Numbered from the stretch's first letter, positions 22,555-32,018 are shown. The stretch: DNA of 64,000 nucleotides from Neobacillus rhizosphaerae (GCF_937468385.1 NZ_CALBWS010000006.1:1-64000); one strand, 5' to 3'. The notes: generated by a model not told the origin, from the letters alone. Translations and numbers: made by a program.

Positions 22555-23124
22555 ATGAATATTAATGACTATTTTTCCGTCTGGAACCTTATTCGTACTT
22601 CTGGCTTTTTAGGGTTTTACTTTATGACACTTTCGCTATCGCTCGGGCTATTCAGTTCCCTTTCGGTGTTGAAGAAGAAGAAAGCCTTTTTCGTCTCTCT
22701 TCATCAAACGAGCGGCTGGTTCGGTTTGCTTACAATCATTTTTCATATCGTCTTAATCTGGCAGGATCAATACGTTCCCTATTCACTTGGTGAGCTATTT
22801 ATCCCCTTTTATGCTGAAAATGAACCAGTTTATTCTGCGCTTGGTACGCTCTCGTTTTACTTATTTTTCATGGTAATTAGCTCTTCCGATTTTTTTATCA
22901 AGAAGTTAGGTTTGAAAATTTGGAAAAAAATCCACCTAGCTGTGATTCCTGCCTGGGTATTTATGATGATTCATGGACTGGCAATTGGAACCGATTCCAC
23001 GGAACCTTGGTCATTATTTTTATACGCCAGCGGAAGTTCTCTCATTATTGTACTCGGGTTCATCAAATATTTGGAATCAGGCATGGTCCGGCAATCACCA
23101 GACCGCCAAAAGCCGAGCAAATAG
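22555..23124 (+). CDS. Ferric reductase-like transmembrane protein
   Basis: ATG 22555 follows AAAGGAGG; 189 aa. Five to six membrane segments carry paired histidines typical of haem-binding ferric-reductase-like domains ('FFVSLHQTSGWFGLLTIIFH' with two His, 'KIHLAVIPAWVFMMIHGLAI' with two His). Such proteins move electrons across the membrane through b-type haems. Last gene of the stalk/ApbE operon, so the complex may pass electrons to an external flavin or metal acceptor. Confidence 0.8.
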   Translation: MNINDYFSVWNLIRTSGFLGFYFMTLSLSLGLFSSLSVLKKKKAFFVSLHQTSGWFGLLTIIFHIVLIWQDQYVPYSLGELFIPFYAENEPVYSALGTLSFYLFFMVISSSDFFIKKLGLKIWKKIHLAVIPAWVFMMIHGLAIGTDSTEPWSLFLYASGSSLIIVLGFIKYLESGMVRQSPDRQKPSK

Positions 23125-23156
23125 AAACGACAGCGTCTTAGCTGCCGTTTTATTTT

Positions 23157-24374
23157 TTATTTGAAAATAACCGTAAAAACGCTCCCCTTTCCAATCGTAC
23201 TGCTGACAAATATTTCACCCCCATGCGCTGTAACAATAGCGTTTGCTATAGAAAGTCCTAACCCGGACCCCCCTTTTTCCCTCGTAACATCTGCACGGTA
23301 AAAACGATCAAAAATAAACGGAAGGTCCTCTTTAGCGATACCGCATCCTGTATCTTCGATGGTGATGACTTTTTCACTAGCTTTTACCGTTAAGGTTACG
23401 GTTACCTTCCCCTCCTTTGTATAGCGTAATGCATTATCTAAGAGGATATAGAGTAATTGCTGAATCCTTGTTTCATCACAGACAAGATATATTCCAGACT
23501 GAACTTTTTGCTCAAATTGAGTATTATTCAATACTTTTCTGAAAAATCTTTTACAAACAGAGGTCAAAAGTAAGGAAAGATTAACCTCTTTCTTCACTAG
23601 AATTAATTGGTTCTTATCACTTCTTGCCAGAATTAGTAAATCATTTACCAGCTTGTTCATGAGATGTGCTTCTATTTTCACATCCTGAAGGACTTCTTGT
23701 CCAAATCGACTTAAATTCGACTTTTCTTCTCTCATCAATAAATCTACTGAACTATAAAAAATACTTAATGGGGTCCTTAATTCATGGGATGCATCGGAAA
23801 CAAATTTTTCTTGCTGATTAAAAGCAGTTTTAATCGGCTTCATTGCCTGCCCTGCAAAATAATATCCTAAAAACGCGTAAATTAGGCTAAAAAATAATGT
23901 AAGAGCAAAGAGGGTCCAAGTGATATTTTCAATAAGATGCTTTTCTCCTGTAATATCCATGCCCAGAATAACAAACCCGTGTGTATCAAGAGGTTTTTTA
24001 ATAATAAGAAAATGCTGTTGTCCCCAGTCAATCCTTTTTGTAAATATACTTGCTTTCGAATCGGAATTTCCTTCTATAATTTCGAAAAAAGATTGTACAG
24101 TTTCTTTCCCGTAAACCAACTCACCTTTTTGATTGTAAACATAGTAAAATATCGATCGATTTGGGTCATACTCAAGAAGATGATGCTTTTTTTCAAAAAG
24201 ATCCTCGATAAAATCGCCTTTTTCTTTATCATAATATACTCTTATTTCCTCTACCTCCTTATCGTTGATCTCATGTGATATAAGGAAATAAAGTACTCCG
24301 ATGAATGAAAGCAGTAAACAAAGTAACGATAAGGTAAAAATAAAGGTTAATTTCGCTTTCAACTGGTTAAACAT
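23157..24374 (-). CDS. Sensor histidine kinase
   Basis: The 405-aa protein has an N-terminal membrane segment, an extracytoplasmic domain of about 120 residues, a second segment ('WTLFALTLFFSLIYAFLGYY'), HisKA with 'FVSDASHELRTPLSIF', and the HATPase N (DNALRYT), G1 (EDTGCGIA) and G2 (GGSGLGLSIA) boxes. There is no obvious HAMP domain. Its ATG overlaps the end of the response-regulator gene, so the two form a pair. It is convergent with the stalk/ApbE operon, whose expression it may control. Confidence 0.9.
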   Translation of the reverse strand: MFNQLKAKLTFIFTLSLLCLLLSFIGVLYFLISHEINDKEVEEIRVYYDKEKGDFIEDLFEKKHHLLEYDPNRSIFYYVYNQKGELVYGKETVQSFFEIIEGNSDSKASIFTKRIDWGQQHFLIIKKPLDTHGFVILGMDITGEKHLIENITWTLFALTLFFSLIYAFLGYYFAGQAMKPIKTAFNQQEKFVSDASHELRTPLSIFYSSVDLLMREEKSNLSRFGQEVLQDVKIEAHLMNKLVNDLLILARSDKNQLILVKKEVNLSLLLTSVCKRFFRKVLNNTQFEQKVQSGIYLVCDETRIQQLLYILLDNALRYTKEGKVTVTLTVKASEKVITIEDTGCGIAKEDLPFIFDRFYRADVTREKGGSGLGLSIANAIVTAHGGEIFVSSTIGKGSVFTVIFK

Positions 24375-25053
24375 GGAGTGGTCTCACTTTATAACCGATT
24401 CCTCTAACATTTTGTATTAAGGATGGAGTCCCTGGTACATCAACTTTTTTTCGAACTAATTTTACTAAAGCATCTAAAGCGTTATCGGAGACTTCAGTTT
24501 CATAGCCCCAAAGTTTATCAAATAGGACTTCTCTTGTGATGACTTGTTTGTGGTTCCGCATTAATATTTCAAGCAGCTGGTATTCTTTTTTTGTTAATTC
24601 AATAATGGAATCATTTCGTTTTAATTCATGGCTGTTTAGGTTGAGGGTAAAATCGTCGATGGTAACGGAATCTTCTAGAGGTTTTTCTTTCCTGCGGCTG
24701 ATTGCCCTTATTCGTGCTAATAATTCATTAAATTCGAACGGTTTTACGATATAATCATCCGCTCCGGAATCCAGACCAGTGATAATATCTTCATTCGCAT
24801 CCTTTGCGGTCACAAATAATATTCCGCTTTTAATTCCTTTTTCTCGAAGTCTTTTACAAACGGATAACCCGTTTTCCCCCGGTAGCATCCAGTCTAAGAT
24901 GATGACATCATAATTTGAACAGCGGGCATTGTTGTAAGCTTCCATTCCATTAATAACCCAATCAACAAGATGAAATTCCTTTTGCAGCAGGTGGGTCATC
25001 AGCTTCCCAAGCCGAACATCATCCTCAGCCAATAAAATATTCACCGTCGCCAC
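24367..25053 (-). CDS. OmpR-family response regulator
   Basis: The 228-aa regulator has receiver acidic pair E10-D11-D12, phospho-acceptor D54 in 'VIILDWMLPG', and a conserved K in 'DDYIVKPFEF'. The C-terminal winged helix ends 'LIQNVRGIGYKVRP'. First gene of the pair with the kinase at 23157-24374. Its target genes are not shown by the sequence; the convergent redox operon is the nearest candidate. Confidence 0.92.
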   Translation of the reverse strand: MATVNILLAEDDVRLGKLMTHLLQKEFHLVDWVINGMEAYNNARCSNYDVIILDWMLPGENGLSVCKRLREKGIKSGILFVTAKDANEDIITGLDSGADDYIVKPFEFNELLARIRAISRRKEKPLEDSVTIDDFTLNLNSHELKRNDSIIELTKKEYQLLEILMRNHKQVITREVLFDKLWGYETEVSDNALDALVKLVRKKVDVPGTPSLIQNVRGIGYKVRPLHV

Positions 25054-25344
25054 TCCATTTCAAGAAAATTCCTTTTACCATAATCATAACAAGCTTTTCT
25101 GAAAAGGGAATGAAATTAGCGTGAACTTTTCCAAGATTTGTTTGCGAGTTCATTCGATGGGAGGAAATATAGAGAAAAAAAATAGGGCCCCTACTGACGG
25201 CTCCACAGTCATTAGAATGTATTATATACATTTGCACATGTTTCAGATGTTGGTTCATAAAAACAATGAAATATCATATTCGTGAGGTCGGGAGTATTGA
25301 CATTCATTTAATAAATAACGAAATTCAGTGATTTAGCAGAAAAA
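25054..25344. other. Intergenic region upstream of the two-component pair
   Basis: No convincing gene. It should contain the regulator-kinase promoter (minus strand). A 77-residue frame at 25025-25258 overlaps the regulator and lacks a ribosome site. Confidence 0.5.
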
Positions 25345-25372
25345 CTCCTCGATTATGCCTTGAGGAGCTTTC
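25345..25372 (-). terminator. Terminator of the ABC-F gene
   Basis: Minus-strand GCTCCTC/GAGGAG stem around AAGGCATAATC, followed by TTTTTCT, about 10 bases after the ABC-F stop. Confidence 0.75.
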
Positions 25373-25380
25373 GTCTATTT

Positions 25381-27258
25381 TTATCCGATTTCATCTAACT
25401 GTAGATAAAGGCTTTCACGTTCGTTCTCACGCAACTCTAATTCATTATAAATTCTTTGGAGCATTTCTAGTTCACTTTCAGCCTCTAGCTTTTGTTTGAG
25501 TTTGTGAATTGCTAATTCAATTTGCTCTATCTTTTGTTCAATATCATTCGTACCTACTTGCTCTTTTGCCTTCTTCACTTTTGGCGTGCTTATATTATTC
25601 GGCAAGGACTTTTCAACTGGTTTTATCTCTTTTAAAATCAACTTTTCTTTTGCCCAATCATAGTTACCATCGTAAAAGTGAACAGTCCCATCTTGCACCC
25701 AATAAATTTTATTAAATAATTTATTAAGAAAATAACGGTCATGGGATACAGCTAAAATCGTGCCATTAAACTGTTCAAGTGCTTCTTCTAACACTTCACA
25801 GGAATCAATATCTAAATGATTGGTTGGCTCATCCAAAATAAGCAGATTGATATCCTGGTACATGAGCTGAGCAAGGCGGAGACGCATTCTCTCCCCGCCG
25901 CTTAGCTGATTGACCTTGCGGAAAACCGCTGGCCCGTAAAACAGAAACCTTGCTAAAATATGACGAGCCTCTCCCTCATTCACCGTAACCTCAGAACGGA
26001 ATACGTCAATGACCTGCTCATCACCAATATTCTGAAATACATGTTGTGACAGGTAGCCTATTTTAACGTTACTACCAATCTTAACAATTCCACTGTCCAC
26101 TTTACATTCCTTTAAAACTATTTTTAATAAAGTTGATTTACCCGTCCCGTTTTCGCCAACAATTGCTGTGCGATCCTTATATTGAACGAGCATATTCACT
26201 TGTTCAAAAAGGGTGCGGCTGCCATAGCTTTTTGAAACGTCTTCTAGGATGATAACGTCTTTACCGCTGCGGTCAATTGCTTCAAAGTCAATCCCCATTT
26301 TCTTAGCATCCATTTTCGGTCGATCAAGCTTTTCCATCCGATCTAGAGCCCTTTGCATATTGGTTGCACGCTTATGGAGCGCAGCACTTGGTGGATTCGA
26401 ACGATTTGCCCAATCTCGCAGCCGCTTAATGGCTTCCTTCATTTTCTTTATTTTCCGCTGCTGTTCTTGATATTGTTGGAATTCTTTTAACAGACGTTCT
26501 TCTTTCTCTGTAACATAACCGCTAAAATTCCGATGGAACAGATTTATTTCCCCATCTTCCATTTCAAGTACCTTATTAACAACTTCGTCTAAAAAGTAAC
26601 GATCATGGGAAATTAGAATAATCGTTCCCTTATATTCTTTCAAGAAGGAGCCTAACCATTCAATCGCCATCAGGTCAAGATGATTAGTCGGTTCATCCAG
26701 CAATAGAAGTTCTGGATTTTTTAATAAACTTAATCCAAGTCCAACCTTTGTTTTTTCACCACCGCTTAGAGTTGAAAAAGCTTTATCAAGCAGGTCGGTA
26801 ATTTGCAAGCCATTTGATATTCGGTCCATTTGGGCTTCCATTTCGTAGCCACCGCTTAAGATAAAATCATCCTGAAGTCTGCCGTACTGATCCATTAATC
26901 TTTGAAGATTTTCTGGAGCAATTTGTGTGCCCATTTCCATTTCCAACTGTTGAAGCTTCGCTTCTGTTTCCGTTAATTGTTCAAATGCCGTTTTTAGAAC
27001 TTCCTTTACTGACAGGTCTTTAAAGTCAGGAATCTGGGCAAGGCAACCAATTTTCAGCCCCTTTTTCCAGTGAATAATCCCTTCATCTACTGGTTCTTGA
27101 TTTGCCAGCAGCCTTAATAAAGTGGTCTTTCCGCTGCCGTTCCGGCCTACTAAGCCAATTCGGCTTCCTTCATGTATTTCAAATGATAAATCCTTAAAAA
27201 TCAAATTTCCACCAAACGATTTCGCTATTTGATTAACACTGCAAACAATCATGTTCAT
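25381..27258 (-). CDS. ABC-F family ATPase (possible antibiotic-resistance type)
   Basis: The 625-aa protein has two fused ABC domains and no membrane segments. Walker A sequences are GRNGSGKTT and GENGTGKST, signatures LSGGEKTKV and LSGGERMRL, and Walker B ends L-L-D-E-P-T-N-H-L-D twice. Between them lies the charged P-site tRNA-interaction linker ('FQQYQEQQRKIKKMKEAIKR'). A C-terminal coiled coil follows. ABC-F proteins act on the ribosomal E site; some protect against macrolide/lincosamide/pleuromutilin drugs. It is preceded by a 44-codon uORF and an intrinsic terminator, the arrangement of drug-induced attenuation. Exact subfamily is not resolved. Confidence 0.88.
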   Translation of the reverse strand: MNMIVCSVNQIAKSFGGNLIFKDLSFEIHEGSRIGLVGRNGSGKTTLLRLLANQEPVDEGIIHWKKGLKIGCLAQIPDFKDLSVKEVLKTAFEQLTETEAKLQQLEMEMGTQIAPENLQRLMDQYGRLQDDFILSGGYEMEAQMDRISNGLQITDLLDKAFSTLSGGEKTKVGLGLSLLKNPELLLLDEPTNHLDLMAIEWLGSFLKEYKGTIILISHDRYFLDEVVNKVLEMEDGEINLFHRNFSGYVTEKEERLLKEFQQYQEQQRKIKKMKEAIKRLRDWANRSNPPSAALHKRATNMQRALDRMEKLDRPKMDAKKMGIDFEAIDRSGKDVIILEDVSKSYGSRTLFEQVNMLVQYKDRTAIVGENGTGKSTLLKIVLKECKVDSGIVKIGSNVKIGYLSQHVFQNIGDEQVIDVFRSEVTVNEGEARHILARFLFYGPAVFRKVNQLSGGERMRLRLAQLMYQDINLLILDEPTNHLDIDSCEVLEEALEQFNGTILAVSHDRYFLNKLFNKIYWVQDGTVHFYDGNYDWAKEKLILKEIKPVEKSLPNNISTPKVKKAKEQVGTNDIEQKIEQIELAIHKLKQKLEAESELEMLQRIYNELELRENERESLYLQLDEIG

Positions 27259-27303
27259 TCTCCTTTTTTGTTAAAAATTCGATGAACACTCTCTCAAAAA
27301 TAA

Positions 27304-27339
27304 ATTAGCCTTAGGCATCTATGACAACCCGCGGCTAAT
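27304..27339 (-). promoter_or_regulatory. Second leader hairpin before the ABC-F gene
   Basis: ATTAGCC (27304-27310) pairs with GGCTAAT (27333-27339). It lies between the leader terminator and the ABC-F ribosome site (AAAGGAG) and could be part of an attenuation switch or control translation. Confidence 0.4.
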
Positions 27340-27350
27340 AAAAAGGCATG

Positions 27351-27376
27351 AAAAAAGAGTGCGGGCGATGCACTCT
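27351..27376 (-). terminator. Leader terminator (attenuator) upstream of ABC-F
   Basis: Minus-strand AGAGTGC/GCACTCT stem with loop ATCGCCC followed by TTTTTT. It lies after the uORF and ~95 bases before the ABC-F start. Confidence 0.7.
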
Positions 27377-27412
27377 CTCATTTGACCAATTTATTGTGGG
27401 TTTAGAGATGTG

Positions 27413-27547
27413 TTATCGTTCAAAATCAATATGAAGTTTCGAAAAAAGGACAGACTCCCCCCCTTTGAAACTTACCAAATGAAAAATTGCACGATAAATA
27501 GTAAGGGCTTCAAGCCACTGTAAGCGTGCAAAAATTGAACGTTTCAT
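27413..27547 (-). CDS. 44-aa leader peptide (uORF) of the ABC-F gene
   Basis: ATG 27547 sits 6 bases after GGAGGTGGGG and opens a 44-residue frame, MKRSIFARLQWLEALTIYRA to ...KLHIDFER. It is basic at the start and contains R-L-Q-W-L and V-S-F-K-G-G. It is followed directly by an intrinsic terminator and then ABC-F. Small uORFs in this position let a drug-stalled ribosome prevent terminator folding. The upstream extension of the frame to 27673 has no ribosome site. It could instead be an independent small gene. Confidence 0.5.
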   Translation of the reverse strand: MKRSIFARLQWLEALTIYRAIFHLVSFKGGESVLFSKLHIDFER

Positions 27548-27707
27548 CTCTTCCCCACCTCCGTTTCCAAACAAGTTATTCCTATTGTAAAGTTTCACGG
27601 TACTGATTGCAAGCCCGTTTATTCTGATTTGTCTAAAGGTTGGCAATTTAAATCTGCGAGAATGAGCAGTCATTCCCCCAACTTTTCACTTTATTCCGCT
27701 AACAACT

Positions 27708-28121
27708 TTAATGAAGGTACTTTTTTCGGGCCCCAAACCTTCTTCGGTAAACAAACTTCCTAATGTCATCATCCTTTAAATTCCCGTCGTAGAATAAGAA
27801 CAATAAGGATCGAACCTCTGGATATCGCTCCATGACGAAAAGGGCGAACTCCTTTCGTTCGCCCTTTACTATATTTTTAAACTCTAGATCATTGATAATT
27901 TCTTGAAGCAGTTTCTGATAATAGACCTTCGTATCTTCCCACTTTTCCATACGATTCTCTAAAATATCACGAGCATAAACCGGTAATTTATCGATTACAA
28001 GTTCAATATAGCCTTCAGACCACATAACCATTTTATCCTTTTCGGCGAGCTCAAAGACCATATTCATCAGTTCTATATCATCAGCTTCTCCGCTTGCTGC
28101 ATACCTACCAACCTTGTTCAT
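27708..28121 (-). CDS. Hypothetical protein, 137 aa
   Basis: Soluble, helical, charged protein starting MNKVGRYAASGEADDIELMN and ending with a strongly basic 'FVYRRRFGARKKYLH'. No signal peptide, membrane segment or recognised motif. It lies between htrA and the ABC-F leader and is transcribed in the same direction, but a hairpin at about 28135-28156 separates it from htrA. The basic tail might bind nucleic acid. Function unknown. Confidence 0.6.
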   Translation of the reverse strand: MNKVGRYAASGEADDIELMNMVFELAEKDKMVMWSEGYIELVIDKLPVYARDILENRMEKWEDTKVYYQKLLQEIINDLEFKNIVKGERKEFALFVMERYPEVRSLLFLFYDGNLKDDDIRKFVYRRRFGARKKYLH

Positions 28122-28169
28122 CTTCTTGTCACCTCAAGACCAATTGGGATGGTCTTATTATCTCTGGAA

Positions 28170-29621
28170 TCATGCCCCTTTATTAGCTGATAATTTCGCC
28201 TTCAACGTAATCTGCTTGCCGTCACGGTAAACCTCAAATTTAATTTCATCACCGGTCTTAACTTTTGAATATAAATATTTTCTTAATTCCGAGGAATTAG
28301 CTATTTTCGTACCATTCATCGAAACAATTATATCCTTCGGCTGAAATCCAGCAGAGGATGCTGTAGAATTAGGATCAATATTCATCACCAATACGCCCTG
28401 TTTAACGTTGTTTGGAAGGTTTTGCCAATATACTTGTGGTACCTGGTCTAAATCGGCAAGGCCCACACCAAGGTACGGTCTATCGACTTTTCCGGCTTTA
28501 ATTAATTGATTCACAATTGGAATGAGATCATTACTTGGAATAGCAAAGCCTAAACCTTCGACACCACTCTCAGAGATCTTTAAGCTATTGATACCAATTA
28601 CCTGACCCTGTTGATTGATTAATGCCCCACCGCTGTTTCCAGGATTAATGGCTGCATCGGTCTGAATAACATTTGTATCCCAGTTACCTGCCGATGTCGA
28701 AACGGAAATGCTTCTGTTAATGGCGCTGACAATCCCCTGTGTAACCGTTCTTGATAAATCAAGTCCAAGCGGATTCCCAATCGCATAAACCTGATCACCA
28801 GGTCGAAGGGTAGACGAATCCCCGAAGTCAGCCGTTGCTGTGACGTATTTTGCATCAATCTTTAATACAGCAAGATCCGTTAGGGCATCAGTTCCAACTA
28901 CTTCAGCGGACGTTTTTTGGCCATCATATAAAGAAATCTCAAGCTTCGAAGCGCCCTCGACTACGTGATTATTGGTAACAATGTAGGCAATGTTGTTATT
29001 TTTTTGAAAAATAACCCCTGAGCCTGAACCTGATTGCACACTTTGTTGATTACTAGAATTTCCCCAAAGATCATTGGTTTGCTGTTGCTGATAATTAACC
29101 ACACCCACAATTGTTTTTGATACTTTTTCAACGGTATCAGCAATGGAACCTGAAGATGCCATTGTTGGCTGCGCTACTACTTTCTTTACCGATGCCCCAG
29201 TACCACTAGTCACTTGATTCTCTGCATTCGGATAAAAGCTTTTTATGTAATCCGTATGCGGGAGAATCGTTAACGTTAATACAGACCCAATCACCCCTGC
29301 AGCAAGGGTGGATGCAAACCCTTTTACATTCCGTTTCTTATACTTCTTTTGCTCAACTTGGTTCGTTATCCGAGTTTGTTCCATAATCGGTGGAATGGCT
29401 TCTTCTGCTTGTCCTTCAAATTCTGTTGACTTTCCACTTTCGTCCGCATGGATGGATTCATGAGGCTCAATTGGGAACTCAGCATCCACTGCATTCATAT
29501 TTTCCTCCATATTGCCGAAATCGCTTATATCCTTATGTGACTCTTCTTCACTAGTATTTTCAGTCATCTCAGATGAATTTGTTAGATCCTTATCGAATTC
29601 ATTTTCATTTTTAAATTCCAT
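28170..29621 (-). CDS. HtrA-like membrane-anchored serine protease (S1C, PDZ)
   Basis: The 483-aa protein has a ~95-residue acidic cytoplasmic N-terminus and one membrane segment ('FASTLAAGVIGSVLTLTILP', ~101-120). A Ser/Gln-rich linker precedes the trypsin-like domain with the His in 'VTNNHVVEGA', the Asp in 'LTDLAVLKID', and the Ser in 'NPGNSGGALIN'. A C-terminal PDZ domain runs 'RPYLGVGLADLD...FQPKDIIVSM'. It degrades misfolded secreted proteins at the membrane-wall interface. The neighbouring regulator-kinase pair (29793-31890) on the same strand is likely to be functionally linked, as secretion-stress systems often are. Confidence 0.92.
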   Translation of the reverse strand: MEFKNENEFDKDLTNSSEMTENTSEEESHKDISDFGNMEENMNAVDAEFPIEPHESIHADESGKSTEFEGQAEEAIPPIMEQTRITNQVEQKKYKKRNVKGFASTLAAGVIGSVLTLTILPHTDYIKSFYPNAENQVTSGTGASVKKVVAQPTMASSGSIADTVEKVSKTIVGVVNYQQQQTNDLWGNSSNQQSVQSGSGSGVIFQKNNNIAYIVTNNHVVEGASKLEISLYDGQKTSAEVVGTDALTDLAVLKIDAKYVTATADFGDSSTLRPGDQVYAIGNPLGLDLSRTVTQGIVSAINRSISVSTSAGNWDTNVIQTDAAINPGNSGGALINQQGQVIGINSLKISESGVEGLGFAIPSNDLIPIVNQLIKAGKVDRPYLGVGLADLDQVPQVYWQNLPNNVKQGVLVMNIDPNSTASSAGFQPKDIIVSMNGTKIANSSELRKYLYSKVKTGDEIKFEVYRDGKQITLKAKLSANKGA

Positions 29622-29756
29622 CTCATTCGCTCTCCTTTAAGCATTGTTTAATGTCTTTTTTATCTATCTTTACTTTAACCGACAAATTTTAAGAAATTAT
29701 TAACAAACTATAACGAGTTTTGGAATTTATTACGAAATTAAATGGAATAAACACGA

Positions 29757-29786
29757 AAAAAGCCGCAGTTTCAACCCGCGGCTTTA
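29757..29786 (-). terminator. Terminator of the regulator-kinase operon
   Basis: Minus-strand GCCGC/GCGGC stem with loop GGGTTGAAACT and a TTTTTT run. It separates the kinase gene from htrA, which must have its own promoter at about 29640-29750. Confidence 0.75.
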
Positions 29787-29792
29787 AAGAAA

Positions 29793-31217
29793 TTATTCAT
29801 ACTTGAATCGGATGACAAATTTCGTTCCTTTTCCTTTTTCACTATTAACTTCAATTTCGCCATTATGAAGGAGAACTAATTGCCTAACAATAGACAGGCC
29901 TAGACCAAATGCACCATAGGGGTTACTTGTCCTTGAAATATCGGCCTTATAGAAACGACGCCAAATATTTTCGATTTCATTTGAATCGATACCAGCACCA
30001 GTATCTTCTATCTCGATAATCGTATTGTTCTGCTCTGTTCTTCCCCGCAGCCAGATTGTCCCATCTGATGTAAATTGAATACTATTTTTAGTGATATTAA
30101 TTAAAATTTGAATTAAGCGATCATAATCAGCATTCACCATCACATCAGGTGCTGCTTCCACCAGGATATGATTATTTTTTTCTTCTGCTTGGAGCAATAA
30201 TTGCTCCTGAATGATTTCCAGCACTTCCAACAGCTGAATATCTTCTTTAAATAACTGGATTTGATTCGAGCGAATTTTTTCATAATCTAGATTTTCATTG
30301 ACGAGGCGAATCAGTCTTTTTGCTTCATGACTTACTAAATTGATCCCTCTCTCTTTATCTTCTTCGGGAATCATGTTATTTTTTAACCCTTCAACCACTC
30401 CGCTAATTGTCGTTAACGGTGTCCGCATTTCATGGGAAACATCAGCCATAAACTGGCGTCTCCGATTTTCGAGACTCTCAATTTCCTCCATCGAGGCATT
30501 GATTTTATCGACCATGTGGTTAAAATCGTTGGCTAATTCACCGATTTCATCAAAATTAGCGGAATTTACCTTAACATGATAATTTCCCTCAGATACAAGT
30601 GACGCGGCATCACGAAGCCGTTTAATCCGATGGACATGAATTCTAGACAAATACCAGCTTTGTAAAAAGGCAACACCGAAAGCAATCAAGATGGTATACA
30701 GTAAAAATTTATTTATTTGTTCGATCATTTTACTCGAACCGCTGATTGGCGAAGTTAAAAGTACACCGCCATAAAACCTGCCTTTATCTACGACGGGTTT
30801 TACTACAAATGTAACACCTTCCTGCCCAAACCTTTTATAATCAATGGGGATAATCAGTGTTTCTCCTTTTGTAACTAAATCCCATTGTTTAGGAGACAAT
30901 TGCTTAATATCCGGTCCTTTTTTGTTGAGCATATACACGCCATCCTGATCGAACAAAGTAAAGCTCATTTTTCTCGCTGTTAACACATTGCTGTATTGGT
31001 TTATGATCTGGTCAGCGTCAAGAGGAGTCTCCTTCATATCTGAAATAATAGCCTCACCAAATGAAATCAGTTCCTCTGCTTTGTTTTCATAAATCAAATT
31101 TTCAACATAATGGGTAAAGATGATGCTTAACAATAAAAATGCAATTATGATGACGCTAATATGACTAAAAAACTGTTGGTAAATATACTTAAACTTCATC
31201 TGCTTTGATTGTGTCAT
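29793..31217 (-). CDS. Sensor histidine kinase with HAMP domain
   Basis: The 474-aa kinase has membrane segments at about 14-34 and 170-190, an external sensor domain between them, then HAMP ('LRDAASLVSEGNYHVKV'). HisKA carries 'FMADVSHEMRTPLTTI', and the catalytic boxes include NITKNSIQFT, EDTGAGID and AFGLGLSIV. It begins inside the end of the regulator gene (29-base overlap; an internal ATG at 31199 is possible). It probably senses envelope stress, given the htrA gene next door, but the ligand is unknown. Confidence 0.9.
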   Translation of the reverse strand: MTQSKQMKFKYIYQQFFSHISVIIIAFLLLSIIFTHYVENLIYENKAEELISFGEAIISDMKETPLDADQIINQYSNVLTARKMSFTLFDQDGVYMLNKKGPDIKQLSPKQWDLVTKGETLIIPIDYKRFGQEGVTFVVKPVVDKGRFYGGVLLTSPISGSSKMIEQINKFLLYTILIAFGVAFLQSWYLSRIHVHRIKRLRDAASLVSEGNYHVKVNSANFDEIGELANDFNHMVDKINASMEEIESLENRRRQFMADVSHEMRTPLTTISGVVEGLKNNMIPEEDKERGINLVSHEAKRLIRLVNENLDYEKIRSNQIQLFKEDIQLLEVLEIIQEQLLLQAEEKNNHILVEAAPDVMVNADYDRLIQILINITKNSIQFTSDGTIWLRGRTEQNNTIIEIEDTGAGIDSNEIENIWRRFYKADISRTSNPYGAFGLGLSIVRQLVLLHNGEIEVNSEKGKGTKFVIRFKYE

Positions 31218-31890
31218 CGAACTTATAACCTACTCCCCATACTGTATGGAAGAATGGCTGAGAAGTGGTTTCAACCTTTTTCCGGAGCCTTTTGATGTGG
31301 ACATCAACGGTTCGCTCGTCACCGTAAAATTGATATCCCCACACCCGTTCAAGCAGCTGCTCTCTCGAAAATACCTGCTTCGGATGCTCTACCATATAAA
31401 ACAGTAAATCAAACTCTTTTGGCGTAAGATTTGTAATGGGCGTTCCGTCAACAAACACTTCTCTCGTGATTTTATTGACCTTAAAATGGTCAGTTTTTAG
31501 GAAATTGTCTTGCTCCTGTGGCATTTGTGTCTGGACTCTTCGTGTTACCGCTTTAATTCTCGCCATTAGTGTCAATGGGCTAAACGGCTTCGTCACATAA
31601 TCATCCGCGCCCATCTCAAGCCCGAGCACCTGATCGGATTCACTGTCCTTGGCTGTTAACATAATAATTGGAACGGTAAACTTTTCTTCTCTTATTTTCC
31701 GACAGATTGAAACCCCGTCCATTCCCGGGAGCATCCAATCAATGATGAGACCATCCCATGTCCCAGTTTTAAAACAGTTGTAGCCCTCTAAGCCATCATT
31801 TACAAAAACACCCTCAATTCCTTCCTTGGCAAAAAACATCTCAATCATCGAGCAAACACTTTTATTATCTTCAATCACTAATATTTTCAA
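31189..31890 (-). CDS. OmpR-family response regulator
   Basis: The 233-aa regulator has phospho-acceptor D51 in 'GLIIDWMLPG', the conserved lysine in 'DDYVTKPFSP', and a winged-helix end 'FYGDERTVDVHIKRLRKKV'. Its sequence is not close to Bacillus subtilis CssR, so I do not use that name in spite of the htrA neighbour. It heads the operon with the kinase. Confidence 0.92.
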   Translation of the reverse strand: MKILVIEDNKSVCSMIEMFFAKEGIEGVFVNDGLEGYNCFKTGTWDGLIIDWMLPGMDGVSICRKIREEKFTVPIIMLTAKDSESDQVLGLEMGADDYVTKPFSPLTLMARIKAVTRRVQTQMPQEQDNFLKTDHFKVNKITREVFVDGTPITNLTPKEFDLLFYMVEHPKQVFSREQLLERVWGYQFYGDERTVDVHIKRLRKKVETTSQPFFHTVWGVGYKFDDTIKADEV

Positions 31891-32018
31891 AACTCTTCAA
31901 CTCCCAACTTAAAAAAACTTACCTCTTTAGTTTAATCGAATTTTTTTGTATATCAAACCATCTGCCTAAATCTTCTCTACTATTTAACAGTTTGTTCATA
32001 GATTATTAAAAATTAACG

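Noticed and set aside
29793..31890. Naming the htrA-linked two-component genes cssR/cssS
   Set aside because: The regulator sequence does not follow B. subtilis CssR closely; only the htrA neighbour suggests it.
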